Shown piece by piece: positions 19,501 to 31,300 of a stretch of 64,000 nucleotides of DNA. Each line of letters opens with the position of its first letter. The first letter of the stretch is position 1. Source of the stretch: Hirudinaria manillensis. Taxonomy: Eukaryota > Annelida > Clitellata > Hirudinida > Hirudinidae. A program made the translations under genes and the position numbers. The notes under the pieces were generated by a model that was given only the letters and a program-made list of their open reading frames with translations, did not search any database and had not been told where the DNA came from. The DNA is taken from contig CM067528.1 in the NCBI GenBank assembly GCA_034509925.1, forward strand, positions 8,244,501 through 8,308,500, written 5' to 3'.

Positions 19501-20017
19501 ATGTCAACCCTTTCTGCACTTATGTTACTCAATTTCTCCAGCAAACTATGAAGCCTAAAAATGGATCATCAAAAGCTATCAAATTCCATGCCTATTATCA
19601 TCACTGTCATAATCATTATTTCCGAACAAAATTTATCTTTAATGATTGATTTCAAACCAGGAGGTAAATTTGGAAGTCTTCTGGCCAAGAAAGAGGCTCA
19701 AGTCATCAGTCATCTGTGCTTCGGTCTTTTTGTTGGCCACCATCACCATGACATAATCAGGCAGTTCATCATCTAATTGAAGAAAAGTAAGGGTATTTAA
19801 ATAAAAATTGAAAAATACATCAGAAAAGTTACGATTGTCAGAAAAAAACATATACAGATTCACTTACCTACATAAGATCCAAGATCGAGCAGTTTTGATT
19901 TTACTGCAGACTGAAAGGTTTTTGAGATATTAATCAATCTAATTGCCGCATAAATATGTTTTCGGAATCAAAATATCTCACCCTTATCTTTTGAATAATA
20001 TCCTTTCCTAACTCCAT
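16594..20017 (-). CDS. ZC3H14: Nuclear poly(A)-binding zinc-finger protein ZC3H14 (MSUT2/Nab2 family)
   Basis: Minus strand, 14 exons: 20017-19982, 19910-19868, 19772-19658, 19554-19490, 19306-19166, 19006-18924, 18834-18525, 18364-18133, 18065-17803, 17660-17498, 17328-17171, 17039-16906, 16824-16722 and 16613-16594. They give 621 aa in continuous phase. The N-terminal PWI-like domain reads MELGKDIIQKIR, then DDELPDYVMVMVANKKTEAQ and LSLFLG, almost as in human ZC3H14. The middle is acidic and disordered with basic KRPRE/RSKKQK segments that could be nuclear signals. Five CCCH fingers close the protein: CRYWPKCKAGDACPYH, CKAFPNCRYKDKCLFVH, CKFNSSCTNISCSYTH, CRFFPSCADLSCPYSH and CRYGLSCSAKTRCPFSH. 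The family binds polyadenosine RNA and limits tail length in the nucleus. The exon 5 donor (gttggt) is weak and less certain. Start codons of this gene and of the phosphatase are 586 bp apart, divergent. Confidence 0.94.
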
Positions 20018-20603
20018 TTCACTTAAAACCACTCCGAATAATCGAAACGCTCCACAAATGATTTCAAAACAATTCGCGTTGTTCTGGTTTTTATCGTTTG
20101 CAAAGACCTTTCACCAAGATAAGAATCATTAATATTTATTCATGTTCGAAACGTCAGTTAATCTAGAGATAAATTTAAAATTAGCTCTATTCTATTAAAA
20201 TATGAATTATTAGATGTAAAGAAGCTATTTTAGCAATTTAGCTGTGACCTTAGATATTTGCGGGAACTAAATATAAATAAGTTAGGCGCTTCTCACTTGT
20301 TTAAATGGTTGCAAACGTAACGTAGTGCGTTTGTTATTGTAAAGATCTGTTTATCTGTTATTGTTAACAATGTTTCTGTTGAGCTCCGTTTTCTTCCCTA
20401 ACCCTTCTTGTTCCGAAATAAATTTGAGACGATCGATATCCAACAAATACTTAGCTCCATTTAGATTATTAATCACTTATTAATCAATTATTAATTTTTT
20501 TTGCAAATCTAGAAGTCTACAAATATTTTGAGCAAAATTCGGCAAAGTTCTGCAATTCCAAAACTTCGCTAACATAAACTAGGTGATATATTTACACTAA
20601 ACA
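20018..20603. promoter_or_regulatory. Divergent intergenic region, ZC3H14 / PP2C (candidate shared promoter)
   Basis: 586 bp separates the start codons of two divergently transcribed genes. It must hold both 5' UTRs and promoters. It is AT-rich; I see no clear TATA box or CpG cluster and no ORF. Confidence 0.5.
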
Positions 20604-23298
20604 ATGGGTGCATTCTTGGACAAACCCATAACTGACAAGCATACAGAGGAAGGGGCAGATACGGAAAGCAACATACGATATGCCCTATGTGCTATGCAGG
20701 GATGGAGAATAGAAATGGAAGATGCTCATATTGCCAACCTCAACATACCTGAATTGCCGGGTTGGGTCTTCTTCGCCATCTTAGATGGTCATGCAGGCAA
20801 CACTGTTGCTGATTATAGTGCCAAATTGCTTTTAAGTGCCATTCTTTCCACTCCTGAGTTTAAAAAACTCACTTCAAATCTGGACAACAATTCAGTATTC
20901 CACCATAGCAAGGATCAATTGCCAGAAATTGAAAAGGGGATAAAAAATGGATTCCTTATTGCAGATCGTTGGCTCTTTGATGTAAGGATAGACTTATTTC
21001 TCAAAATAAAATGTGTAAACAAAATGGTGTTTTTCACATTTTTTGGTTGTCATTGGCTATTCATGATAATAAAACAATTTTTTGAAAAGTAGCTTAATTT
21101 AAGTGCACAGAGAGATGGTTTGATGTAATTGAAATAATTGGTTAATTAACCATATTCTTAAATTGTAATGGTGTTTTCAAATCCCACAATCATCTCAAGT
21201 TGTTCAATTATCCATCTCTCCAAATTAAGATTTGATATATCCTAAATATTGTAAAAAAATATTATTTTTAAATTGGAAAACTGGTCACAAGGAGCTCTTT
21301 TTGTCATGACATAACGATGAGCTCACTCCTGCTTTAAAAGTCTGCATTTGGAGATGCGCTTTTCACATTTTTCATAATTGTTTAGTTGCTTCTAAACCTG
21401 ATATCTTATTCTTAGATGAAAATTCAGTTTCTGTTATAAGAAAAAACTTTAATCATTCTTTGGGATAAAATAAATTACACTCATTGATGTTACATTGATT
21501 CTACTAAGATGATCTTCTATTGATAAGCTTCCAGAAGTGAAAAGCTCAGATGACAGAAGTGGCTCAACAGTTGTCTCAGCATTTGTTACTCCCTCCCACA
21601 TTATCCTTATAAATTGTGGGGATTCAAGGGGATTGCTCTTCTCTGGCAAGGGTATGTCAGGGACAGTGACTTTGGCAACACTGGACCACAAACCAGTATT
21701 ACCAAAGGAAAGGGAAAGAATTGTTGGTGCAGGAGGATACGTGATGATACAAAGGATCAATGGATCACTGGCTGTCTCAAGGGCACTTGGTGATTTTGAC
21801 TATAAGGCTACTCAAGGTAAATAACACTAATTTATTCTATTTCTCATATCTATGAATTCAATATGACCTTATATTCAGATGACCCCTCATTTTGTTTAAA
21901 AATATAAATAAAAAAAATAAATATTCATTAAGCCCCATTAACTTCATTAGGTTTCACAACTAGCAATGATTTTATTTATAAATTTCACAAAGCCCAAGGC
22001 ATAAATTCAAAACCACAGAATTAAATTTTTTCTTTGGTTAGGTAAAGGTCCATGGGAGCAGATGGTATCTTCAGAGCCTGACTTGTATGTCCATGAGAGG
22101 TCTCCCCAAGATCAATTTATCATATTGGCCTGTGATGGGATTTGGGATGTAATCAGCAACAAAGATGCCTGCGACCTTGTTCGATCAAGGCTCCTTGTTC
22201 ACAAGGACATCAAGAATGTTGCATGTAATCTCATAGATACTTGCTTCTCCAAGGTTACATATGATTTTCATAATCATTGACAATATTCAAGATTTTCAAT
22301 TCAATTTTTTTCAGTTTTTTACAGTTTCAGATCAAGACTAAATAAAGCTTTGGTATATGTTAATGTGGATGTTATACTTTGTTATTTTGAGCTGATTTCT
22401 ATGCCTAATATCATTTTAACATCCTTAGCTTGTAGTCATTTCTGAGAACATTGATTTGAAGCAAACAAACAGTTACATTTTTATTTACATAAATAATAAA
22501 GATGTTTTTAAAAAATTGATAAAAATGATCAGGGAAGTCGTGACAACATGAGCGTTATTGTCATCTGCTTCAAAGGAGCTCCCAGGGACACTGCAGATGC
22601 TAGGGTGAGAGACACTGCTGTCAATGTCATCATTGAAAACAAAGTTGCTGGTTTGTAATCACATCCTTGTTTTATTGGCTTCAAGTTTCACATCCTTTAT
22701 TTGTTAATTTAGAAAGTTTCAAAGTTAATATTGTCAGAGAAATAATAAATGGATAATTTATCTAGATGATTTTTTTCTGAATTGTTCAAAAATATTGACT
22801 TAATGACACTAAGGTTTAGGATTATGGTGATATAATAGTGAACAGCTAGTACAGAGATAATTACTATCTGTCTCTTAAATTTCTCAATTTTTTAGTATTT
22901 AACATCGCTTAATTGCATGAATTTTCACCTGCTTTGAATACTGCTCTATATATACACTTAAATGGTAAATGACTATTTGAATTGTTTTCCTTTATTGCCT
23001 TTTCAGACATCTTGAAGAAGCCATTGTTATATGAAGTGTCAGACATTGTTCAATACATCATGAGTCTCCTTGAGAAGGAAAGCATCAATGACTTACCACC
23101 TGGTGGTGGCATTTTTGCCAAGTAAATAAGAAGTTCATCCTTTTCTGGTTGATGATTTCATGAAGATAACCTATAACTGTATATTTTTTCTTAAACTCTT
23201 AACAAAAAAGATTTTGTTGAAATTATATTTGGATATTAATAATATGCAGGAGAGACGTCATAGAATCAGCTTGCAGGAAATATGGCTTCGAGACCTGA
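20604..23298 (+). CDS. PPM1A: PP2C-type protein phosphatase, PPM1A/PPM1B-like
   Basis: Mn/Mg-dependent Ser/Thr phosphatase. Exons: 20604-20981, 21528-21816, 22042-22253, 22533-22650, 23007-23121 and 23250-23298; 386 aa in continuous phase (human PPM1A 382). It starts [13 protein letters not shown] like PPM1A/B. Metal-binding motifs are intact: [20 protein letters not shown] and GSRDN. The substrate-flap region [15 protein letters not shown] and the PPM1A-type helical C-terminal extension ([19 protein letters not shown] ... LPPGGG) are present, ending FET. The N-terminal MG suggests myristoylation. Vertebrate relatives dephosphorylate MAPK, SMAD and TAK1 pathway proteins; targets here are inferred. 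The acceptor of exon 2 (21528) was chosen because it restores phase, and it lacks a strong pyrimidine tract. The A versus B paralogue assignment is not meaningful for an invertebrate gene. Confidence 0.94.
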
Positions 23299-24046
23299 AC
23301 ATTGTCTGCTTCATAGTACTAGTTATTTGTTCCATTTGCACGATCTATTTTTCTTTAGTTTGCTAAATTGTCCTGTGTTGATGCATACATCACGAGCTTT
23401 TTATAACCGGTCCACATCTTGCACTCGATTAACTTTTTTTAAATTTGGCCTTTCTTCATTTTAATCTTTATGTTTGAACAAAAGTGCTTTTAATTATTTT
23501 TGTTATTGTTGTTCATTTATTCATTATTTTTATCATTGCTGTTATTTCTCTCAAGACCTCTTATGTGATGACCTTAGAAGTTAATCGTTTTCCACTTATG
23601 AAGAATTTTTCAACTCTTTCTCTTGAACTAAAAGATGTTCCAAAATTGATTCCAGCCAGCATTCATTACTTGCTTTTGCTGTTTGACTCTACTTTGCAGC
23701 ATTTTACTGTTTCAAAGGTGCTAATAACAAACACTTGAAAACTAGTCAGTTATTTTATAAAGTATCACTTGTTATGTTTACATGTTTGTAATGTTGGTTG
23801 AAATTGCTTCATTAATTCTTTTCAATCAACTTTTCTAGTCATTCTAAGTCATGCTTGATTTTGATGACTTGCCCATATCCTCCAATTATAAGTGTTGTCA
23901 TTGGATAGTTTTATAATAAATAAAACTTTTAGAGTCACATAATATCTTCGATATTGTAAGCAGTAAACATTACTGAAGCAAATGTAGTTTCATCGGTCTC
24001 AAAGCTGTTACCTGTTGAAGGAATGGTTCAATTCTATCCGCTGCAA
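23299..24046. other. Convergent 3' region of PP2C and lectin-like gene
   Basis: AT-rich sequence between tail-to-tail genes. ORFs at 23282-23464 and 23484-23738 are T-rich, hydrophobic and unsupported. Confidence 0.5.
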
Positions 24047-25221
24047 CTAGTACAATATTAGTTGCAGATAAGCCCAGCCTTCGTATTTTAATGGTGTTTG
24101 TGACGTGTTCCTAATGAAGGCCATTTCACAGATTCTGTTGCCAGCATTATGGTTTGCAAGTAGACATCCATCCCTAAATGATTCCAGACACTTCCTGAGG
24201 CAATCCATTGCGCTTCTGACCACTTCGCGACGAAATGTTGATGCATTTCCTATTTGAGGTGTGCGGAAACTGGTTTTTCTCTTCCATTTCAATTGGAAAT
24301 AAACTTTTGAAATTTAAAATTTATATAAGAAAAGAATTAAACAGAATATGTCAGATAAGAAAATATAAGAGCAAAGCAAGCATCAAACTAGAGATTGCTG
24401 CTTTACATTTTATATATTTGCTTACTTGGTGATGTCGTTGTGGATGAATAGCTTTCTTTGCTAGAGATGGATCTGGTCGTGGATGAGGGTACTTTGGAAG
24501 AGGTGGTGGGATTAGTGATTGATGTCGTCACTAAAACATCAATTAATCTTTTAGCATGAAACATATAGAATGCTTTACAACAATGAATTTACGTGTATTC
24601 TCCGAACAATTGAAGTAAATTTCGCATATTGTCATATATCCTATCCAAAGTTTTTCCTGTTGTATAATGACATATCTTGCATAAGGCAAAGCTTTAACAC
24701 AAGTGAGATTCAGAAAATCTGTCATGTTGTAGAATGCCGGAAATTGTCCGCAGACATTATATAGTCGATCTTGGTTCAAATAAAACTCTGGCAAGGTATC
24801 GGCGACACTCACCACAGCTTCGGCCAAATTTTCAAGCGCGTTCAAATTCCTGTGAACTTTCAAGACAACAGTAGCATATATGTTTCCAAATATTGTAGTT
24901 GTGATATATTACACATTAATTCAACTTACGGTTACTTTTTATGGGAAGGGCAATTTTAACATCAAGCAAGCTACATAGAAAACCAAGATCAACTGCAAAC
25001 CAGAAAGGTCCATCATCACTTCTGTTGGAAGCCATGAAGCAAGTTTCATCCGCATTTTTTGTTTCATCAAAGGATTTGCCATCTATGGCCAGTGTTGGAA
25101 CTGATGAATTCGAAAACAGTGGAGTGCTACTGTAAGCATGCTTGTATGTCAAGTTGCATCTGCATTGGGAAGAAACATTCAGAACAGCGATGAAAAAGTA
25201 GATAAATCTACTCAAAGTCAT
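24047..25221 (-). CDS. Secreted galactose-binding (F5/8C, fucolectin-like) protein with PAN/apple-like tail
   Basis: Minus strand, exons 25221-24930, 24856-24593, 24530-24426 and 24249-24047; all phase-1 junctions, 287 aa. The N-terminus MTLSRFIYFFIAVLNVSSQC is a signal peptide. Residues about 25-185 follow the F5/8 type C/fucolectin pattern: PTLAIDG, PFWFAVDLG, a central V..N segment, a disulphide-type Cys pair, then ARYVIIQQEKLWIGYMTICEIYF. A Ser/Thr-rich linker of about 35 residues (likely O-glycosylated) follows. The last exon has a PAN/apple-like segment: DCLRKCLESFRDGCLLANHN then ICEMAF. There is no transmembrane helix, so it is probably secreted. Such proteins bind glycans in invertebrate immunity, adhesion or mucus. 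The domain calls come from motif spacing; ligand and role are unknown. Confidence 0.68.
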
Positions 25222-26658
25222 ATTTCAATGTGTCTTTTCCTGCTTGGCTTGTAATATTCTGCTTTTATATTCTAGCTTTGGACAGAATCAAGAAAATTAG
25301 AATTCATGTGATTTAAAGTTATTCTTTTTTAAATCTGACATTCGTCATTAAGTGCAAACATCACAAACGACTAAAACAACACCGAAAACCTTTGCTTTTT
25401 TGACACAAACTTCGATTCGTTCTGGTGCAAGTGTCGTAAAGTGCCATCAACTCGATAATTTTCACACAAATAATCAACGAATTTAAATAAATGTTATGCT
25501 AAGGCGGCGACGATCTGCGTAATCAATGGAACTGAACTGAGCCTTTCCAGTCGTCATAGTGTCGATAACGAAACTGTTTTTGCCGTAGAGAAGTACCATT
25601 TTATTCTTCCGGCCAAAAATGTATGCTCCACTAATTTATCTACCCTTATCCCACTCCTAATCAGCTTCAATATACAGAGAGTGGTATATCCGAGCAAACA
25701 ACTTAGTTTAACTTGACCTTAGATAAATGAGTACGGTCCTCTGGCGGCATCCCTCATCAACTTTGTAAAACAGATCTCAATTCTCCATGCTTTTCCATGA
25801 GCGGAGTTACGGATTAGATTGGGGGGTTAGATTGTCCAAAAAGTCGCCTTCTCTTCCATCAGGAAACCAATATATTTCACATAACTTATCAAGTTTTCGG
25901 TGATGAAAACTTTGTTTAACAAGACAATTACAGTTAGGATTAGGGTCCCTTCACTGTCATTTAGGGATTTAAACTAAAGTTTGTCATCAGGTAGCGCCAC
26001 CAAGAGATCGTCTGCAAGTAAGGAGTGATATAAACTTGCCGGAAACTTATTAACTATTTAAAAAATATTAATTCATATTTGGAGAACATTTAGTTTTTAA
26101 TTTTAAATTAGAAAAGTTTTAATGTTTATGAATTTTAGGCAATCATTTACAACTTGTCAATATAAAAACTGTGGCTTTCTTAGGTCTAAATCACAAAAGA
26201 CAAAATGTTTAATAAATTATTTGTCCAATGTCTGGTGTAGATTAAGTCTGCAGAATCAGATTTGCTTTTTTGGTTCGGGTTTGGAGGCTCGTTGCAGAGT
26301 TGGTTCGCAGCGTTGGATCGTGAATAATTTTTGGAGTATAAAGGTTTCAAAATGCTATTCTTGCATTATGTCTGTTGCATTTGATTTCCATTGTTAGTTT
26401 CGACTGGTCGTGCATAGGCTTTAAAATGCATCGATAAACACTATTGATTAATTTTGTTCACCAAATGTAATATCACTGAATATTAAATTTCAGTGAGCAT
26501 ATTGGTGCACAAATTGTCGATTGCATAATCAAATTAGTTTGAACGTATTTGTGGGGATTTTGAATCTTTAGTTATTTTCACTAATTTTATTCAACTTATG
26601 AAGTAAAGGTTTAAAATATTTCTTTAAAAACAGATAATAGAAGTGCCAAGAGAAAATT
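25222..26658. promoter_or_regulatory. Divergent intergenic region, lectin-like gene / calpain
   Basis: 1.4 kb between two divergent start codons. It includes a short telomere-like run (GTTAGGATTAGGGT near 25930) and no ORF with splice support. The ORF at 26122-26397 is not convincing. It presumably holds both promoters. Confidence 0.45.
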
Positions 26659-28264
26659 ATGATTTCGCACAAGATCAGCTTTGGGGTTTCAGGTAAGGCA
26701 TCTTACCAAACCATCTATATAGATGAGCAGTCTGGGATGGAGTCAAATGATTTCAAGAAGCCTTCTAGATACAGTACCACATGGGGAAGGAGGAGAAATG
26801 AGTTCTTGAGCCCCTTATCCATATCATCTTTGAAGTCATACAAGGGAAGCACATACAAGGAATTGAGAGATGAATGCCTCCAAAGCAAATCACTCTTTCA
26901 GGATCCAGATTTTCCTGCAGTGGACTCAAACATATTCTATTCTCAGAAGCCACCAAAGTCGTTTAAATGGCTCAGACCTACGGTTAAACATTTACTTACT
27001 TTATAATTAAATTACTTTAATAATTGATAACTCAGATATTTTACATATGTAGAAAGTTAGGAATGTTCTGCTTCTGATGTCGAACCCTGACTTTGACAAT
27101 GTAAATAATTCACTAGGTCAAGCAGATGACTGCTTGTCATTGTGGGCATGTATTTTATTACATCATATATTAAATTATAAGGTATCATACATATAACATA
27201 ATTTAAAAACAAGTATTGTTTAAACATAATTCCAGCTACATTGTGGAAATTGCAATCTTGGGTCATAATACATCGTCAGTACTATTATCGCAAGCATAAT
27301 CATTGCATCTGCATTCCATTGGGAATCTTGTTTTTATCTTAAGATGTTCCTTCTGAAGCATTCAGGATATTTTTTTTTAACATTTCTTTGGTCTGTCTAT
27401 AGTTACATCGTCATCAGTATTGCTGTCAGTATTTCCATGATCAATAATTAATAATAATAATAATATTATTATTATATTATTAATGTCATCATTGATATCA
27501 TTGATGTCAGTATCTTATCTTCATTTGGAAGATGTTGATATTTCACTTTCTCATCATTATTTATATGTGTCTTTGTCTTCATTTGTTGATTACTTGCAAG
27601 CATTAATCAAAAGGCATACAGATTATCTTTTTCCAGAAATTTCATTTGCGTTAGCAATGAGTTATTGCATCTAGTAATTGGGGACCTCAGGTTGATGTGT
27701 AATTTAATTGTTGATTTTATAGAAATAGTTGCTGAAGACTGCTCAGCAGCACTGCAGCCATTTGTAATGTGCTCTTCCAAAGAGAACTTGTAGCATTGGT
27801 GCAAGCTTGGTTTTGAACACCACAGTTTTGAACACCACAGTTAATGCAGTTAGTACTAGTGCTGTTGTGTGCAGGGACTTAAACTTCTAAGCTAACCTGG
27901 ATTTATTATTTTTCATTTCTTATTTATTATTCTTGCTGTTAACAGCAGCTTTAGTAACTGATTTCTTTGACCTGATCATGAGTAACATTAATTGTTACTA
28001 AGCTAAACTTTAATTATGTTATTTCATAAACCAAATTCTTAGTAATAAAGGTTATAAAATAATAATAAAATAAATGATGCAGATAAATAATGATTGGTTG
28101 GAATTCCCATTCATCATCAGCATGGCCAGCAACACTTAAGAGTTCTATTTAATCCATTCTAATGCTGAAGTGGATGATTATGATGATAATGATTGAGTGA
28201 GTGTTGGCTAGTAATTTCCGCCAGAAATTAGTGAAAATTTGGATAGAGTTATTTCAGTCACTGC

Positions 28265-28333
<69 letters not shown>

Positions 28334-31300
28334 ATGCTATGATTAGTGGCAGATTAAAATTTAAAACCAACCATCTTACCTGGAATAATGTTAAACCCTT
28401 AGAAAACTACAGAAAGGAATTTTGAATGTTCATTGCCCTAAATCCAAATAAACTAAGCTTGCTTAATTCTAAAATTACCCTTAAACCTACTCCTTTGTGA
28501 GTTCAATAAACATTTGATAATGATACTGATTTTGAAGCTGTTAGCTATTGAGTGAAGTTGATTTATTTTATGCATTGAATACAAATTGTGCATCAGTTAT
28601 CAACAAAGTTCAAGTACTGTTGTTCTCTATTTCTGTTGAATTTCACTTGCTGTCATCAAATTGTCATCAAATGTGTTGACTTTAGCAGTTTCATTATCAT
28701 CAATCATCATTTGGTTCAGTTTACTTTTAGCAATATTTTAATTGCAATGCCATTTATAATGATTGTCTCAAGTTATTAAGTAAACAAGTTGTCACCATCA
28801 TTCTTGTGGCATTCAAATTGGTTAAGAGTGAGGATTCTTTCCTGTAAGTCATTGCACATTAAAAACAGCTGTATGTGTTTTGTTTACAACCATCTTCAAC
28901 CAGCTAGCATCTGCACATAGCAGCCCTGAGGGGGCTGCACTTTGCAAATGAGCCTCCCCAAGGCTTATGACATTGCTAGTTCTATTGCTGTTATTGTTAT
29001 TTTTATTGTCATCATCATCATCACTGTAATTGTAGTTATATTGTATCCCTAATACTTACTATTAATATCATTGCCATTATTTCAACTTTGATGATGTCTT
29101 AATAGGAGATAGCAGCAAAATTTGGAGAAAAGCCTGAATTCATTGTGGAAGGAGCCACCAGATTTGATGTCAAGCAAGGGGAACTTGGTGAGACCCAATA
29201 ATATTTTTGTGGTGATTTTATAAATAGTTGTAAATTATTGTCATTGCAAACTGTATTCATTCTTTTCTATCAAATGTCTTGTTATTTAGTTTATGGTATT
29301 TACAAATTCTTTCTTCCTCCAATGTTTGTTACATGCTTATAGGTTAACTAATAGTTGAAGGCTGTTCACTTAAATTCTGTAATGTAATTAAAGAAATTAA
29401 AGAAATATTTAATGATGAAGCTAATGGCTGCTAGAACTAAGCTTTAAAAAATATCATTTTATTGAGAGCAGATTTTGTCATAAAAACATCTTTGATCATA
29501 ATATTTAAAAAGCATTAGAATAACAATGTGATATGTGACAAAATACAATGATGATAATAGTAATATTTAGGGATTTAACAATGTCTATGTGCTGAGCCAA
29601 TTCTTGAGCATAATTTTCCTTAAACAACCCTTAAAATCTCTGCCAAGAACAACTCCACCACATGTTGAGAATGATGCTGCAGAACATGCTATTAATTCAC
29701 TTTTTAAATTAATTATAATTACCGATGGATGAACATTTTCTAGGAGCCTTTTCAAGATGTTGCAACAGCATTCTAATTGGCTTCTATCTTCAGCATCTAT
29801 TTATTAAAACAGGGTTAAAAAGGATAATTGTGGGACGATTTTAATTTGAATGGAGATGTAGGAGTAAGAGCAGTTTTGAGTTCTAGAGACAAGACGACAT
29901 TTGTTGAGTTCAGAAAGTTCAGCAACAAAATGTCCAAATCTTCCAAAGCCCTTATCATTAATATTTAAGCAGCTAGAGAAATGGTTGGCTTTAATGACTC
30001 AAAAACACTTTTCTTCTTTTGTCTTTTGAATAGTTGTAAATTATTATCATTGCAAACTACTATTATGATTGCAAGCTGCTACTTTTCAACCCATTTGATG
30101 CTTCTGTTCAAATTAATATTCTATATATTCTATTAATCTGTCATTAATCTTGTTTTCAGGTGATTGTTGGCTTTTGGCAGCATTGGCATGCCTCAGCCAG
30201 TACCCCGAGTTGATGGATCAAGTCATCCCTCCAAACCAGTCCTTTTCTCATGATTATGCAGGCATTTTCAGATTCAGATTCTGGGTCTTTGGTCACTGGG
30301 TCGAGGTCGTCATCGACGACAGGTTGCCGACGTACAATGGCAAGTTGGTCTTCCTTTCCTCGGTCAGCAGGAATGAGTTCTGGAGTTCATTGCTTGAAAA
30401 AGCCTATGCCAAGTCTGTTCTGTTCTTTGTTGCTATTGGTTTTGTTTTTGCTAAATGCAAACATTGATGTTTGCATTCAGGTTTTGTGCTAATATTCATC
30501 ATTGAATGGGAATTATTTTTTGATGTCTTTGTAAATAGTGTCTATGTCTAATCTTAGGTGATAGACATTTTTTAACATTATTTTTCATTTCTAATCCTTC
30601 AGGTTGTCTGGTTCCTATGAAGCTTTGAAAGGTGGATCTACTAGTGAGGCCTTTGAAGATTTCACAGGAGGGGTGGCTGAGAGGTTTCAACTAGGGCCTA
30701 AAGCTCCACCCAATTTGTTGAAGATCATGCTTCAGGCTTACGAGAGGCAGTCCCTCATGGGCTGCTCGATTGACGTGGGTGCAAACGTTACCGTACAAAG
30801 TTGTTGTCGTGATGACTGAGTAATTAGACAAATATTTCTGCTTTGCTTTCTGTATGTGTATCTCTTGTATGGTGAATTGATATCTTTGTTATCATCTTTG
30901 AAATAATGATTGCGCAATTGTTTTTGGCAGGCCAATCCAAATCAAGTTGAACTACGACTGGCCAATGGGCTGGTGATGGGACATGCTTATAGCATTACTG
31001 CTGTGAAAATGGTGACCATTGACATTTTGGAATACAGTAATGATGATGATGGTGGTGGTGGTGATGATGGTGCTGGTTATAATAACAATTAGCTGAGTTA
31101 TAATTTTTGTGCATTTAATTTGTGGACTTATTGGTAATAATAATTACTAATAAATTTATTTCTCTCATTCGCAACTTGGCTAATGAGAATTGTCCACATT
31201 GGATAGGTAGACATCAAGACAATAAACAAAGAAGGCAAGATTCCTCTCATTAGAATAAGGAATCCTTGGGGAAATGAAGCAGAATGGAAAGGAAGTTGGA

